Assembly: GCF_029626035.1 (NCBI RefSeq)
Contig: NZ_JARUBE010000003.1
Location: 4,278,001-4,342,000 of the forward strand
DNA from: Micromonospora sp. WMMD980
GTDB taxonomy: Bacteria > Actinomycetota > Actinomycetes > Mycobacteriales > Micromonosporaceae
Reading direction: 5' to 3'
DNA length: 64,000 bases
The position numbers were made by a program, and so were the translations under genes. The notes beneath the pieces were generated by a model. The model had not been told where the DNA came from, ran no database searches, and saw only the letters and a program-made list of their open reading frames with translations. Positions 8,580 through 17,899 of the stretch are shown piece after piece (position 1 is the stretch's first letter; each line of letters begins with the position of its first letter).

Positions 8580-9029
8580 ATGACGAGCCCGCAGAACCGC
8601 CGCCCCGGCTCCGGCCGGCGCACCCACCGCGACCGGCACGGTCGGGGGCTGCGCGGGCGGCTGGTGCCGGCCACCGTGCCGCTGGCCCGGACCAAGGCCG
8701 AGGTCTTCGACGACCTGGTGCTCGACACCGTGGAGACGCTCGAGCGCCGGTTCGCCAAGGAGTTGGCCGGGGTGGAGTTCGCCGTCGAGGACGTCCCGCC
8801 GGACCTGAACGTCTACGACTCCGATGTGCTGGAGGACGGCGAGGTGCCGCTCGCCCGCCTGCTGCCGGGCCGGCCCGGCCGCCAGGAGGTGCCGCCGCGC
8901 ATCGTGCTCTACCGGCGACCGCTGGAGTTCCGCGCGATGGACCGGGAGGACCTGGCGGATCTCGTGCACGACGTGATCATCGAGCAGGTGGCGAACCTGC
9001 TCGGGGTCGACCCCGACGAACTGGCCTGA
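8580..9029 (+). CDS. Metallopeptidase-fold family protein (zincin-like, degenerate site)
   Basis: This 149-residue protein belongs to the short zincin-like metallopeptidase family (formerly DUF1025). The helix that should carry HEXXH reads LVHDVIIEQVANLLGVD: the first His and a later acidic residue remain, but the standard HEXXH is absent. The N-terminal 30 residues are rich in Arg and Gly. The ATG at 8580 begins the family-like sequence TSPQNRRPGSG. It converges on whiB, matching the order known around M. tuberculosis whiB2. Catalysis is doubtful. Confidence 0.75.
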   Translation: MTSPQNRRPGSGRRTHRDRHGRGLRGRLVPATVPLARTKAEVFDDLVLDTVETLERRFAKELAGVEFAVEDVPPDLNVYDSDVLEDGEVPLARLLPGRPGRQEVPPRIVLYRRPLEFRAMDREDLADLVHDVIIEQVANLLGVDPDELA

Positions 9030-9087
9030 ACGACAGGGTCGGACCGTCGGACCCGGGCGGCCCCCACCGCCCCGGCCCGCACGCTCC

Positions 9088-9348
9088 TCAGGCGGCGACC
9101 CGCCGCTTGAGCTTGCGCCGCTCCCGTTCGGAGAGGCCGCCCCAGATTCCGAACCGCTCGTCGTGGCCGAGCGCGTACTCCAGACATTCCGTCTTCACTT
9201 CACACCGCGAGCAGATGCGCTTCGCCTCGCGGGTCGAGCCGCCCTTCTCGGGAAAGAACGCCTCCGGGTCGGTCTGCGAGCAGAGCGCCCGCTCCTGCCA
9301 CTCCGGCGCGTTCCCGAGCAGGTCGGCCACCTCGAGCTGGCCGTCCAT
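9088..9348 (-). CDS. whiB: WhiB-type Fe-S regulator (WhiB/WhiB2/WhmD group)
   Basis: This 86-residue protein coordinates a [4Fe-4S] cluster through C23, C46, C49 and C55 and has the turn GIWGG (67-71) followed by the basic tail RERRKLKRRV. The sequence QTDPEAFFPEKGGSTREAK is characteristic of the WhiB/WhmD group, which acts with the principal sigma factor or WhiA to control sporulation septation and cell division. A GGAGGC site precedes the ATG. The upstream region carries a perfect 16-bp palindrome that may be an operator. Confidence 0.95.
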   Translation of the reverse strand: MDGQLEVADLLGNAPEWQERALCSQTDPEAFFPEKGGSTREAKRICSRCEVKTECLEYALGHDERFGIWGGLSERERRKLKRRVAA

Positions 9349-9463
9349 CGATTGCCTCCTTGTCGCGCACCGGCGTCATTCGCCGCTGCAACCCCCCACG
9401 CGAAAGGCGTGCTTGTCCGTACGGGCCCAATTGGTGCGCTTCCGTGCGAACAACCCCATTCAA

Positions 9464-9479
9464 ATTACACGCGTGTAAT
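9464..9479. promoter_or_regulatory. Perfect 16-bp palindrome upstream of whiB
   Basis: ATTACACG-CGTGTAAT is fully symmetrical and stands out from its GC-rich surroundings, 116 bp upstream of the whiB start. Its half-sites (TNAC...GTNA) resemble BldD half-sites, although the spacing is one base longer than the usual consensus. The rest of the gap from 9349 to 9806 holds no gene that I can support. Confidence 0.55.
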
Positions 9480-9756
9480 GCGTGCGCCGTCAAGCCAAAC
9501 TTGATAATGGAGTCGCCCTCCCGACACGTCCGGGACAGCCGCCGCGGCCGCCCGTAGCCTCGCAACCTGCCCTATCGATTCAGACCCCGGACGAGTAACG
9601 CCCTCCCCGGCGAGTTGCGCCAAGTTTTCTGCCGTGGCGCGGCGCCGGGTGGGCCGGTCGGACGCCCCCGCCGACCGCCGCCCAAGATCACTAATGGTGG
9701 GGCAAAGGGTAACGCGCCCGGCTGGGTACCGCCTGTCGAGGCCGGCAACGCCGATC

Positions 9757-9785
9757 GCGCCCCGTCCACCAGGTGGACGGGGCGC
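9757..9785. terminator. Perfect 14-bp inverted repeat, probable terminator
   Basis: GCGCCCCGTCCACC and its exact complement are separated by one base, just downstream of the 114-residue gene that ends the DUF4331 cassette. There is no U-tract, as is usual for actinomycete hairpin terminators. Confidence 0.6.
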
Positions 9786-9806
9786 GTGGGCCGGCGGAGT
9801 GGTCGG

Positions 9807-10151
9807 TCAGTCTTTTCGCGACGGTGAGCTGGTCGGCCAGGTGAATTCGGTGATCGAACCGCCGGTGACGGAAACCGCGCCGGCCGGCGTGTCGTCGTCC
9901 CACCAGACGGTATATACACCCGCTTCCAGGTCCGGGTAGACGGCACTGTGGAAGACCCCGTCCAGGACGTGCCGCTCCCGCACCGCCGAATGGGTACGCC
10001 CGCCGTCGGTGTCCGCGCGGCTGATCTCGATCTCGCGCCCGTGCAGGTCCCGGCCGGTGTGGATGATCAGCGCGCCGGAGTCGCCGCCGAGGTCGAGCAT
10101 GACGGTGCCGCTGTACGACGGGCCGAGGTCGTGGTGCCGGTGCTGGTGCAT
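9807..10151 (-). CDS. Uncharacterised protein with histidine-rich N-terminus
   Basis: This 114-residue protein has no signal peptide or membrane segment. The start MHQHRHHD could bind a metal. The rest alternates short hydrophobic strands (SGTVMLDLGGDSGALIIHTG, AGVYTVWWDD, GSITEFTW), which suggests a small beta-sandwich. It begins 12 bp after the DUF4331 gene on the same strand and is followed by a perfect hairpin, so it is the last gene of a three-gene unit. I do not recognise a function; similar proteins seem to exist in actinomycetes. Confidence 0.7.
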   Translation of the reverse strand: MHQHRHHDLGPSYSGTVMLDLGGDSGALIIHTGRDLHGREIEISRADTDGGRTHSAVRERHVLDGVFHSAVYPDLEAGVYTVWWDDDTPAGAVSVTGGSITEFTWPTSSPSRKD

Positions 10152-10163
10152 GCCGCGCCCCCG

Positions 10164-11561
10164 TCAGGACTTCTTCACCGGCGGGTTGTTGAACCCGTCG
10201 TACGGGGTGCCGAGGAAGGGGAAGTCGGCGAGGAACGGCGCGGTCACGTCGCCGGCGTCCAGGCCCGGCGTGACGGCGGCCGCCGCGGCGTCCGGCCTGA
10301 ACGTCTTGTCCACCAGCGGCACGGTGAGCCCGGCGATCGCCCGCAACGCGATGGTCACCACGTCGTCGGTGACCCGCCGGCCGTTGGGGAAACCGGCCAG
10401 GTCGCCGCCGAGCACCCCGAACCGGTCCGGCTTGGCGCTGGGCCGGATCGCGGTGTTCAGCCGCAGCATGTCGGCCTGGGTGTCGCCGGTGGTGTTGGCG
10501 AAGCCGTCGATCAGTCCGGCCGGTACGCCGGTGAGCAGGATCGCCACCAGGTCGGCGCGGAGTTTCTTCGCCTTGTTCAGCTTGTCCAGGTTCGGAAACA
10601 CGCCCGGGTAGAGCACCGGCAGCAGGGCGGCGAACTCGGGCCGCTCGACGAACCCGGCGAACCGCTTGTCCTCCGACGGCGGCAACGCGTTCCACAGATC
10701 CTTCTTGGACATCGGCACAACGACCTCGTTGAACAACGGGTTGCCGAGCCGCGACACCTGGGTGAACGGACCGGTGGCGAGGTCCGCCGACACCCGGTCC
10801 CCGAGCACCCGGACCTGCTGGCGGGACGCGCTGGTCCAGACGCCGATCGTGGACGCCCGGTCGGCGTAGCCGTACCGGCTGGCCTTGCGGCGCACCTTGG
10901 CCAGCGGCACCTGGATCGCGATGCTGTGCACGTTCAGCCGGTCCAACGCGTTGACCGGCTCACCCTCGGTCTTGAACAGCTTCTTGCCGGCCACGTGCAG
11001 CTGCTGGAACGGCCGCAGCGTGCCCAGGTCGAACACGCCGCCCAGGTCCACGAAGAAGCCGTCGGCGCGCTGCCCGGCGAACACCTTCTCCTCGGTGGAC
11101 AGCCTGAACGTCGCCTGCTTCACCAGGTTCTGGTAGTTCGGCGTGGACAGCGGACCCACGTTGCACGGCGGGCACGGCAGCTTCGTCGCCAGCACGTGCT
11201 CGCGACCGTCCGCCACCCGGGTCAACCGGTAGAACTGGCGCCGGTTCCAGTTCTTGCTGTCCAGCGACTCGATCGGGCCGGTGTTGTAGAGAAAGCTGTT
11301 CTGATTCGTGATCTCGGTGGTGAATTCGAAACGATAGGTGACGTCCGGGTAACCGTCTCCGTCGTTGTCGACGTGGATCTCGTACCGGACGTCGTCGCCG
11401 AACTCGAAGAAGTTGGGGCCGCCGGACGGAAGCTGCACCGGCACGTAGTTGGCGATCAGCGTGACCGTGTCCGGCCGGGTCGGACTGACGAACGCGTAAA
11501 GATCGGAGCTGTCGGCGACCGGATCCTTGGCGATCTCCGGGGCCTCGCGGTGAGAGGACAT
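10164..11561 (-). CDS. DUF4331 family protein
   Basis: This 465-residue protein starts SSHREAPEIAKDPVADSSDLYAFVSP, typical of DUF4331, and carries a calcium-like acidic loop (VDNDGDGYPDV) soon after. No signal peptide is visible at the chosen ATG (11561) or at the GTG four codons upstream (11573). The family has no established function and is often annotated as exported or surface-associated. Here it lies 71 bp after a small Tat-signal protein and 12 bp before a His-rich protein, all on one strand, so the three probably act together. How DUF4331 might reach the surface is unknown; co-export with the Tat protein is speculation. Confidence 0.85.
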   Translation of the reverse strand: MSSHREAPEIAKDPVADSSDLYAFVSPTRPDTVTLIANYVPVQLPSGGPNFFEFGDDVRYEIHVDNDGDGYPDVTYRFEFTTEITNQNSFLYNTGPIESLDSKNWNRRQFYRLTRVADGREHVLATKLPCPPCNVGPLSTPNYQNLVKQATFRLSTEEKVFAGQRADGFFVDLGGVFDLGTLRPFQQLHVAGKKLFKTEGEPVNALDRLNVHSIAIQVPLAKVRRKASRYGYADRASTIGVWTSASRQQVRVLGDRVSADLATGPFTQVSRLGNPLFNEVVVPMSKKDLWNALPPSEDKRFAGFVERPEFAALLPVLYPGVFPNLDKLNKAKKLRADLVAILLTGVPAGLIDGFANTTGDTQADMLRLNTAIRPSAKPDRFGVLGGDLAGFPNGRRVTDDVVTIALRAIAGLTVPLVDKTFRPDAAAAAVTPGLDAGDVTAPFLADFPFLGTPYDGFNNPPVKKS

Positions 11562-11632
11562 GGCGGACCACACCTTCGTCGGGAAACGTGAGTCGGACCG
11601 GCGTCGGGAGCCCGCGCCGGGAGGGGCGGGAA

Positions 11633-11923
11633 TCAGCGACGGGCGGCGCGCACCAGGCGGTCGGCCAGACCGCGGTCGCGCACCTCGACCCGGGTCGTGC
11701 CGACGAAGATGTCCATCGTGCCGGTGGCGGCGTCGCGGAGATGGACCACGATCGGCTCGTCGCGCCGGCTCGCGGACGGGGCGTTCTGCGCGGCGGACAG
11801 GCCCGGCACGGCCAGCGCCGCCGCGCCCAGGGTGGCGCTCGCGGCGGCGGTCAGCGTCTGCCGCCGGGTCAACCGCGGCCAGGCCCGCCGCCTCGGCGCG
11901 TCGGTGGTCTCGTCAGTGCTCAT
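11633..11923 (-). CDS. Small Tat-exported protein
   Basis: This is a 96-residue protein. Its N-terminus carries a twin-arginine motif, LTRRQTLTAAASAT, followed by a hydrophobic Ala/Leu stretch and a likely cleavage near GLSAAQNA. The mature part, of only about 45 residues, contains IVVHLRDAATGTMDIFVG. The ATG at 11923 is preferred because it begins a hydrophilic Tat-type n-region behind a GAAAGG site. It is the first gene of the DUF4331 cassette. Function is unknown; a small exported partner or chaperone is possible. Confidence 0.7.
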   Translation of the reverse strand: MSTDETTDAPRRRAWPRLTRRQTLTAAASATLGAAALAVPGLSAAQNAPSASRRDEPIVVHLRDAATGTMDIFVGTTRVEVRDRGLADRLVRAARR

Positions 11924-12074
11924 CGGCAACCTTTCCGCGACCGGCGCCGCAGCGCCGCAGGGGCCGGGCACCCGGACGCCGCCGGATCCCCGGGCTGGGG
12001 TCACCGGCGGCGGTCCTCGCCGCAACCGCCGCCGGCATCCACAGGTACGGCGCGGCGCGGGGAAAGGTTCGACG

Positions 12075-14570
12075 TCAGGCGGCGGTGTGACCGTACGCGG
12101 TCGTCCGCTTGCGGAACGGTCGCCCGGCCGCCTCGGCGATGGCCCGCAACTGCTCCTCGGTACGCGCCGAACCGTTGCCCGACCCGGCCATCCGGGAGAT
12201 GGTCTCCTCCATCAGCGTGCCGCCGAGGTCGTTGCAGCCACCACGCAGCATCTCCACCGTGCCGGCGTCGCCGAGCTTCACCCAGGAGCACTGGATGTTG
12301 TCGATCCGGCCGTGCAGCAGCAGGCGGGCCATCGCGTGCACCACCCGGTTCTCCCGCCAGGTCGGCCCCGGCCGGGCGATGCCGGCCAGGTAGATCGGCG
12401 CGTTGGTGTGCACGAACGGCAGCGCCACGAACTCGGTGAACCCGCCGGTGCGGTCCTGCACCCCGGCCAGCACCCGGAAGTGGGCCAACCACTGCCCGGG
12501 GTGGTCGACGTGGCCGTACATCATCGTGGAGCTGGACCGGATGCCCAGCTCGTGGGCCGTGCTGACCACCTCGACCCAGGCGGCGGCCGGCAGTTTGCCC
12601 TTGGTGAGCACCCAGCGCACGTCGTCGTCGAGGATCTCGGCGGCGGTGCCCGGGATGGTGTCCAGGCCCGCCTCCCGCAGCATGCCCAGCCACTCCCGCA
12701 CCGGCACGCCCGCCTTCGCGGCCGCGGTGACGATCTCCATCGGGGAGAACGCGTGCACGTGCAGCCCCGGCACCCGCGCCTTGATCGCCCGGACGATGTC
12801 GGCGTAGCCGGTCACCGGCATCTTCGGGTCGATGCCGCCCTGGAGGCAGACCTCGGTGGCGCCCGTCGCCCACGCCTCCTCGGCCCGGTCGGCGACCTGC
12901 TCCAGGGACAGCCGGAACGCGTCCGCGTCGCTCTCCCGCTGCGCGAACGCGCAGAACCGGCAGCCCACGTAGCAGACGTTGGTGAAGTTGATGTTCCGGT
13001 TGACCACGTACGTCACGTCGTCGCCGACCGCGTCGCGGCGCGCGTCGTCGGCGAGCCGGCACAGCTCGTCCAGCGCCGGCCCGTCCGCGCCGAACAGGGC
13101 CAGCGCCTTCGCCTCGTGCGCCGGCGCCAGCAACGCCGCCGGGTCGTGCGCCGCCAGGTTCAGCCCCGCGCGCAGGTCGCCGTCCGTGCCGCCGGTCGCG
13201 GGATCGCCGGCCGGATACCTGACCTTGTTGGCCACCTCGGACCAGTCGCCGTAGACGCTGTCGAAGTCGCCCCGCCGGTCCTCGGTCCGGCCGGTGACGT
13301 CGATGGTGGCGTGCAGGTCCGTGCGACCGCCGAAGACCTCCTCCGGCTCCTGCCAGGGCCGGCCCACCGGGCGGGCCTCCTCGACCGCCAGGCCGGTGAC
13401 CGGATCGGCGAGCGCGGTCACGTGCGGCAGCAGGCGCGGATCCAGCCACGGCCCGCCGGCGCGCACGTACTCCGGGTAGACGGTCAGCCGCTCGCGCAGC
13501 GTGAACCCGGCAGCGGCGGTACGCGCGGCCAACTCGTCGAGCTGCGGCCACGGCCGCTCCGGGTTGACGTGGTCCGGCGTCACCGGCGAGACGCCGCCCC
13601 AGTCGTCGATGCCGGCACGCAGCAGCAGGTCGTACTCGCCGGCGATCAGGTTCGGCGGCGCCTGGATGCGGGCCTTCGGGCCGAGCAGCACCCGGGCCAC
13701 CGCCACGGTCGCGGCCAGGTCGTGCAGCTCCGCGTCCGGCATGCCGCGCATCGCGGTGTCCGGCTTGGCGCGGAAGTTCTGCACGATCACCTCCTGGAGG
13801 TGGCCGTACTCCCGCATGGCCCGGCGGATCGCGAACAGCGCGTCGGCCCGCTCGACGCCGGTCTCGCCGATGCCGATCAGGATGCCCGTGGTGAACGGCA
13901 CGCCGACCCGGCCGGCGTCGTCGAGCACCCGCAGGCGGACCGCGGGCTCCTTGTCCGGCGAGCCGAAGTGTGGGCCGCCCGGCTCCGACCAGAGCCGGGT
14001 CGAGGTGGTCTCCAGCATCATGCCCATGCTCGGCGCGACCGGCTTGAGCCGCTGCAACTCCGACCAGGAGAGCACGCCGGGGTTGAGGTGCGGCAGCAGG
14101 CCGGTTTCCTCCAGCACGGCCACCGCGCAGGCGCGCAGGTAGTCGAGCGTGGAGTCGTACCCGCGCTCGTCCAGCCACCGCCGGGCCGCCGGCCACCGCT
14201 CCTCGGGCCGGTCGCCGAGCGTGAACAACGCCTCCTTGCAGCCCTGCGCGGCGCCCTCGCGGGCGATCGCCAGCACCTCGTCGCGTTCCAGGTAGGCGGC
14301 CGGCAACCGGTGCGGCACGGTGGCGAACGTGCAGTAGTGGCAGCGGTCCCGGCAGAGCCGGGTCAGCGGCACGAAGACCTTCTTGGAGTACGTCACCACG
14401 CCCGGCCGGCCGGCGTCCCGCAGCCCGGCGTCGCGGATGCCACCGGCGACGTGGAGTAGCTCGTCGAGGGCCTCGCCGCGCGCGGTGAGCAGCGCGGCCG
14501 CCTCGTCCGTGTCCAGTGCCCGGCCGGTGGCGGCGCGGCCGAGCGCCCGCCGCACGCTCGCATCAACCAT
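12075..14570 (-). CDS. fbiC: FO synthase, two-domain radical SAM enzyme
   Basis: This 831-residue bifunctional enzyme makes the deazaflavin FO, the chromophore of coenzyme F420, from 5-amino-6-ribitylaminouracil and tyrosine. It fuses the CofG and CofH halves. The first radical SAM motif is CRDRCHYC (C73, C77, C80) and the second is CYVGCRFC (C533, C537, C540). Both are intact and the length matches actinobacterial FbiC. It is a single minus-strand gene about 1.3 kb from cofD-cofE, so all three core F420 activities are in one neighbourhood. A GGGGCCCC repeat element lies 30 bp upstream of its start. Confidence 0.96.
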   Translation of the reverse strand: MVDASVRRALGRAATGRALDTDEAAALLTARGEALDELLHVAGGIRDAGLRDAGRPGVVTYSKKVFVPLTRLCRDRCHYCTFATVPHRLPAAYLERDEVLAIAREGAAQGCKEALFTLGDRPEERWPAARRWLDERGYDSTLDYLRACAVAVLEETGLLPHLNPGVLSWSELQRLKPVAPSMGMMLETTSTRLWSEPGGPHFGSPDKEPAVRLRVLDDAGRVGVPFTTGILIGIGETGVERADALFAIRRAMREYGHLQEVIVQNFRAKPDTAMRGMPDAELHDLAATVAVARVLLGPKARIQAPPNLIAGEYDLLLRAGIDDWGGVSPVTPDHVNPERPWPQLDELAARTAAAGFTLRERLTVYPEYVRAGGPWLDPRLLPHVTALADPVTGLAVEEARPVGRPWQEPEEVFGGRTDLHATIDVTGRTEDRRGDFDSVYGDWSEVANKVRYPAGDPATGGTDGDLRAGLNLAAHDPAALLAPAHEAKALALFGADGPALDELCRLADDARRDAVGDDVTYVVNRNINFTNVCYVGCRFCAFAQRESDADAFRLSLEQVADRAEEAWATGATEVCLQGGIDPKMPVTGYADIVRAIKARVPGLHVHAFSPMEIVTAAAKAGVPVREWLGMLREAGLDTIPGTAAEILDDDVRWVLTKGKLPAAAWVEVVSTAHELGIRSSSTMMYGHVDHPGQWLAHFRVLAGVQDRTGGFTEFVALPFVHTNAPIYLAGIARPGPTWRENRVVHAMARLLLHGRIDNIQCSWVKLGDAGTVEMLRGGCNDLGGTLMEETISRMAGSGNGSARTEEQLRAIAEAAGRPFRKRTTAYGHTAA

Positions 14571-14600
14571 CGGCTCAGCCTATGCACCCGCACGGGGTGC

Positions 14601-14654
14601 AAGGAGGGGCCCCCTCTTAACGCCTCCGGTAGAGGAGGGGGCCCCGCTTAACAC
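14601..14654. repeat. GGGGCCCC dispersed palindromic element, copy A
   Basis: One unit of about 55 bp has two GC palindromes (AGGGGCCCCCT and GGGGGCCCC), the first followed by CTTAACGCCTCCGGTAGA and the second by GCTTAAC. It lies between the 3' end of the proline-rich membrane protein gene and the fbiC start. Four further copies occur in the window. Confidence 0.85.
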
Positions 14655-14707
14655 TTCGCGCCGGCCTGGGCGGGCGGCGGCGGTCCGCCGCCCGCCCGCC
14701 GGCCGGG

Positions 14708-15742
14708 TCACCGGGGCTGGTTCGGGTCCTCGCGGTCGAAGCGTTGGGTGCGCTCGTCGTCGCCCGGGGACGCCTGCTGGCCCGGCTCGGCGGACTGGCG
14801 CGGGATCGCCTGGGTCGGGTCGGCCGACGGCGGCTGGCCGAAGGGCGGCGCCGGCGGCGGAGCGCCGAACCGAGGTGCCTCGGACTGCTGGCCACCGAAC
14901 GGCGGGGCGCTGGACGGCGGGGAGCCGAACTGCGGGCCGGGTTGCCCGGAGCCGAACTGCGGGCCGGGCTGGGCCCCCGGCGGCGGGGAGCCGAACGGCG
15001 GGGCCGACTGCGGGGCGTGCGGCGGCGCGGTGTTGAACGGCGGGGCCGACTGCGGCTGGCCGTACGGGCCGGCCTGCGGCCAGCCGGGCTGCGCCGGCGC
15101 GCCCCCGTGCGGGTAGCCCGCCGGGGCCTGGCCGGGCTGCGGGGGCACGCCGGCCGGCGGGTAGCCACCGGGCGCCGGGTATCCGCCGGGCTGGCCGGGC
15201 TGCTGCGGCCAGCCCGGCTGGGCCTGACCGTAGACGCCGGGCTGCGGCTTGGGCTTCGGCACGTAGTAGAGCGTGCGCCAGATCTTGAACACCACGTACG
15301 CGGCGACCGCGAAGATCGCCAGCCAGGCCACCCGGGTGAGCAGGCCGAGGAACGCGTCGAGCACCTCGCCGTCGGCGAGCCGGCCGACCAGCCAGGCCAG
15401 GAACGTCAGCGCGCCGAAGGCGGCGGAGAACGCGTACTCGCCGAACGCGACCTGGGTGATCAGTTTCGCCTTCGGCAGCACCGGGCGGACGTGGGTGGCG
15501 AGCAGGACGGCCAGCAGCGGCAGGACCGTCGCCTCCAGCCCGACGAAGGTGAAGAAGGCGCTGCCCGCCCGGCCGCTGAACGTGCTGTAGTCGTCGGCCG
15601 GCACCAGCAGGCGCAGCAGGCCGACGAAGAGCAGCACGGCGTTCGCGCCGAGCAGGACGAGCGCGGCCAGTTCGCGTAGCGGTTTGGTCAGTTGGCTGGC
15701 CTGCGCGGCGTCGCCGGACGCGGGCTCGGCGGGGCTGGTCAC
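14708..15742 (-). CDS. Four-helix membrane protein with long Pro/Gln/Gly-rich tail
   Basis: This is a 344-residue protein. About four hydrophobic helices fill residues 20-160 (for example [21 protein letters not shown] and [17 protein letters not shown]). A C-terminal region of nearly 185 residues follows that is rich in PGWPQ, APPFG and PGPQFG repeats and ends in an acidic, basic-patched tail. The GTG at 15742 is chosen because GGGGGAG lies five bases upstream; an ATG at 15802 is possible. The tail resembles disordered cytoplasmic regions of actinomycete membrane proteins. Function is unknown. It is divergent from cofD. Confidence 0.7.
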   Translation of the reverse strand: MTSPAEPASGDAAQASQLTKPLRELAALVLLGANAVLLFVGLLRLLVPADDYSTFSGRAGSAFFTFVGLEATVLPLLAVLLATHVRPVLPKAKLITQVAFGEYAFSAAFGALTFLAWLVGRLADGEVLDAFLGLLTRVAWLAIFAVAAYVVFKIWRTLYYVPKPKPQPGVYGQAQPGWPQQPGQPGGYPAPGGYPPAGVPPQPGQAPAGYPHGGAPAQPGWPQAGPYGQPQSAPPFNTAPPHAPQSAPPFGSPPPGAQPGPQFGSGQPGPQFGSPPSSAPPFGGQQSEAPRFGAPPPAPPFGQPPSADPTQAIPRQSAEPGQQASPGDDERTQRFDREDPNQPR

Positions 15743-15841
15743 GAACTCCCCCAGGGGACGAAAGCGGACAGTTGGCGAAGTGAGCCTAGTCTCTCCGGCC
15801 ATCGGGCGATCGACGGCGGCACGTGCGGAAGGATGGACGGC

Positions 15842-16789
15842 ATGCGCATCGTGGTACTGACCGGCGGCATCGGGGGCGCCCGCTTCCTGCTCGGCGTCCG
15901 GGCGTACGCCCGGGAGGTGGGCGCCGAGGTGACCGCCGTGGTCAACGTCGGCGACGACCTGCTGCTGCACGGCCTGAAGGTCTGCCCCGACCTGGACAGC
16001 GTGCTCTACACGCTCGGCGGTGGCGCCGACCCGGAACGTGGCTGGGGTCGGGTCGGCGAGACCTGGACCGTCAAGTCCGAGCTGGCCGCCTACGGGGCCG
16101 AGCCGAGCTGGTTCGGGCTGGGCGACAAGGATCTCGCCACCCATCTGGTGCGCACCACGATGCTCAACGCGGGCTATCCGCTGTCGCAGGTCACCGAGGC
16201 GCTGGCCGCCCGCTGGCAACCGGGCGTACGCCTGCTGCCGGCCACCGACGAGCGCCTGGAGACCCACGCGGTCATCGAAGACGACCAGGGGCGGCGGGCG
16301 ATCCACTTCCAGGAGTGGTGGGTGCGGTACCGGGCCGACGTGGCGACGCACCAGTTCGTGTTCGTCGGCGCGGACGCGGCGAAGCCCGCCCCCGGCGTGG
16401 TCGAGGCGATCGGGGCGGCGGACGTGGTGCTGATCGCGCCCAGCAACCCGGTGGTCAGCATCGCGCCGGTGCTGGCCGTGCCCGGCCTGCGCGACGCGGT
16501 GGCCGGCGGCCCGGCCCCGGTCGTCGGGGTGTCGCCGATCATCGGCGGCGCGCCGGTGCGCGGCATGGCCGACAGGTGTCTGGCCGTGCTCGGCGTCGAG
16601 TGCAGCGCGGCGGGGGTGGGCGGCCTCTACGGCGGTCGGTCGGCCGGCGGGCTGCTCGACGGCTGGCTGGTCGCCCCGGAGGACGCGGGGGCCGTGGTGC
16701 CGGACGTGCCGGTCGCCTCGGCGCCGCTGCGGATGACCGACGAGGCGGCGACCGCCGCGATGGTGCGTGCCGCGCTGGAGTTGATGTGA
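15842..16789 (+). CDS. cofD: 2-phospho-L-lactate transferase (F420 biosynthesis)
   Basis: This 315-residue CofD/FbiA joins the phospho-organic-acid moiety of an activated guanosine donor to FO, giving (dehydro-)F420-0. The N-terminal nucleotide-binding motif [13 protein letters not shown] starts at residue 6. [19 protein letters not shown] and the central [12 protein letters not shown] region are conserved in the family. An AAGGA site precedes the ATG. The TGA overlaps the GTG of the next gene (GTGA), so cofD and cofE form an operon. Family assignment is secure. Confidence 0.95.
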   Translation: MRIVVLTGGIGGARFLLGVRAYAREVGAEVTAVVNVGDDLLLHGLKVCPDLDSVLYTLGGGADPERGWGRVGETWTVKSELAAYGAEPSWFGLGDKDLATHLVRTTMLNAGYPLSQVTEALAARWQPGVRLLPATDERLETHAVIEDDQGRRAIHFQEWWVRYRADVATHQFVFVGADAAKPAPGVVEAIGAADVVLIAPSNPVVSIAPVLAVPGLRDAVAGGPAPVVGVSPIIGGAPVRGMADRCLAVLGVECSAAGVGGLYGGRSAGGLLDGWLVAPEDAGAVVPDVPVASAPLRMTDEAATAAMVRAALELM

Positions 16790-17871
16790 GGCTGGAGATC
16801 CTGCCGGTGCGGGGCATCGGCCACGTGACCGAGGGCGACGACCTGGCGGCGCTGATCGCCGGCGCGGCCCCCTGGCTGCGCGACGGCGACGTGCTGGTGG
16901 TCACCAGCAAGATCGTGTCGAAGGCGGAGGGCCGGCTGGTCGACGTGCCGGCGGACGGCCCGGAGCGCCTCGCCGAGCGGGACCGGGTGCTGGCGACGGA
17001 GACGGCCCGGGTGGTCGCGACCCGGGGCGCGACCCGGATCGTGCAGACCCACCACGGGTTCGTGATGGCCTCGGCCGGCATCGACGCGTCCAACGTGGAC
17101 AAGACGCGGCTGGTACTGCTGCCGGTCGACCCGGACGCCTCCGCCCGCGCCCTGCGGGCCGCGCTGCGCGACCGGTTCGGCCTGGACGTCGCGGTCATCG
17201 TCAGCGACACCATGGGCCGCCCGTGGCGCAACGGTCTCACCGACGTGGCGCTCGGGGTGGCCGGCATGCCGGCGATCCGCGACCACCGGGGCGAGGTCGA
17301 TCCCTACGGCAACGAACTCCAGCTCACCCAGATGGCCGTGGTCGACGAGCTGGCCGGCGCCGGCGAGCTGATCAAGGGCAAGTGCGACCAGGTTCCGGTC
17401 GCGGTCGTCCGCGGTTATCTCGACGCGACCCGCGACGACGACGAGGGCGCCCGGACGCTGGTCCGGGACGCCTCGCTGGACCTCTTCTCGCGGGGCACCG
17501 CCGAGGCGCGCGCCGACGGCCTGCGCGCGGCGGCCCTCCTCGCCGACGGCACCGGCGCGGCGCCGGCCGACCCGGCCGCGGTGGACCGGGCGATCGCCGC
17601 GGTCGCCGAGGTGGTCGCCTCCGGCACGGTCTTCACCCACGTGACCGACCGGGAGGTACGCGAGGGGCTCGCCGCCAGCGTGCCCGACTGGCCGGCCACC
17701 GCGACCGACCTGGTGCTCGGCGCGGCGCCGACGCCCGTCGACCGGGCGGATCTGGTCCGGTTCGGCGCGGACCTGCAACGCCTGCGCACCGCGCTGGCCG
17801 CCGAGGGTGTCGCCTCGACCCTGCTGCCGCCCCCGGCGGGCACCACCGCCAGCGCCACGCTGGCGCTCTGA
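16786..17871 (+). CDS. cofE: F420-0:gamma-L-glutamate ligase, FbiB type with short C-terminal extension
   Basis: This 361-residue enzyme adds glutamates to F420-0 using GTP. The N-terminal 245 residues are a complete CofE domain ([50 protein letters not shown]). The remaining roughly 115 residues ([21 protein letters not shown]...) are much shorter than the FMN-binding nitroreductase-like domain of about 200 residues in mycobacterial FbiB. The dehydro-F420-0 reductase activity may therefore be missing or supplied elsewhere. The start overlaps cofD by four bases. Confidence 0.9.
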   Translation: MRLEILPVRGIGHVTEGDDLAALIAGAAPWLRDGDVLVVTSKIVSKAEGRLVDVPADGPERLAERDRVLATETARVVATRGATRIVQTHHGFVMASAGIDASNVDKTRLVLLPVDPDASARALRAALRDRFGLDVAVIVSDTMGRPWRNGLTDVALGVAGMPAIRDHRGEVDPYGNELQLTQMAVVDELAGAGELIKGKCDQVPVAVVRGYLDATRDDDEGARTLVRDASLDLFSRGTAEARADGLRAAALLADGTGAAPADPAAVDRAIAAVAEVVASGTVFTHVTDREVREGLAASVPDWPATATDLVLGAAPTPVDRADLVRFGADLQRLRTALAAEGVASTLLPPPAGTTASATLAL

Positions 17872-17883
17872 CCGCGTTCCGAG

Positions 17884-17898
17884 CCGCCCGGCGGGCGG
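17884..17898. terminator. Short GC hairpin between convergent cofE and ArsR-like genes
   Basis: CCGCCC-GGC-GGGCGG lies in the 28-bp gap between the two stop codons, with no U-tract. It is a plausible shared terminator. Confidence 0.4.
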
Positions 17899-17899
17899 G

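Noticed and set aside
12001..14196. Long minus-strand frame overlapping fbiC
   Set aside because: It is an out-of-frame shadow of fbiC with Arg/Ala/Gly-rich low-complexity translation; the fbiC frame has both radical SAM motifs.
14708..15240. Repetitive tract that might be read as a tandem repeat or CRISPR-like array
   Set aside because: The repeats are degenerate codons for a Pro/Gln/Gly-rich protein tail, with no constant repeat or spacer lengths.
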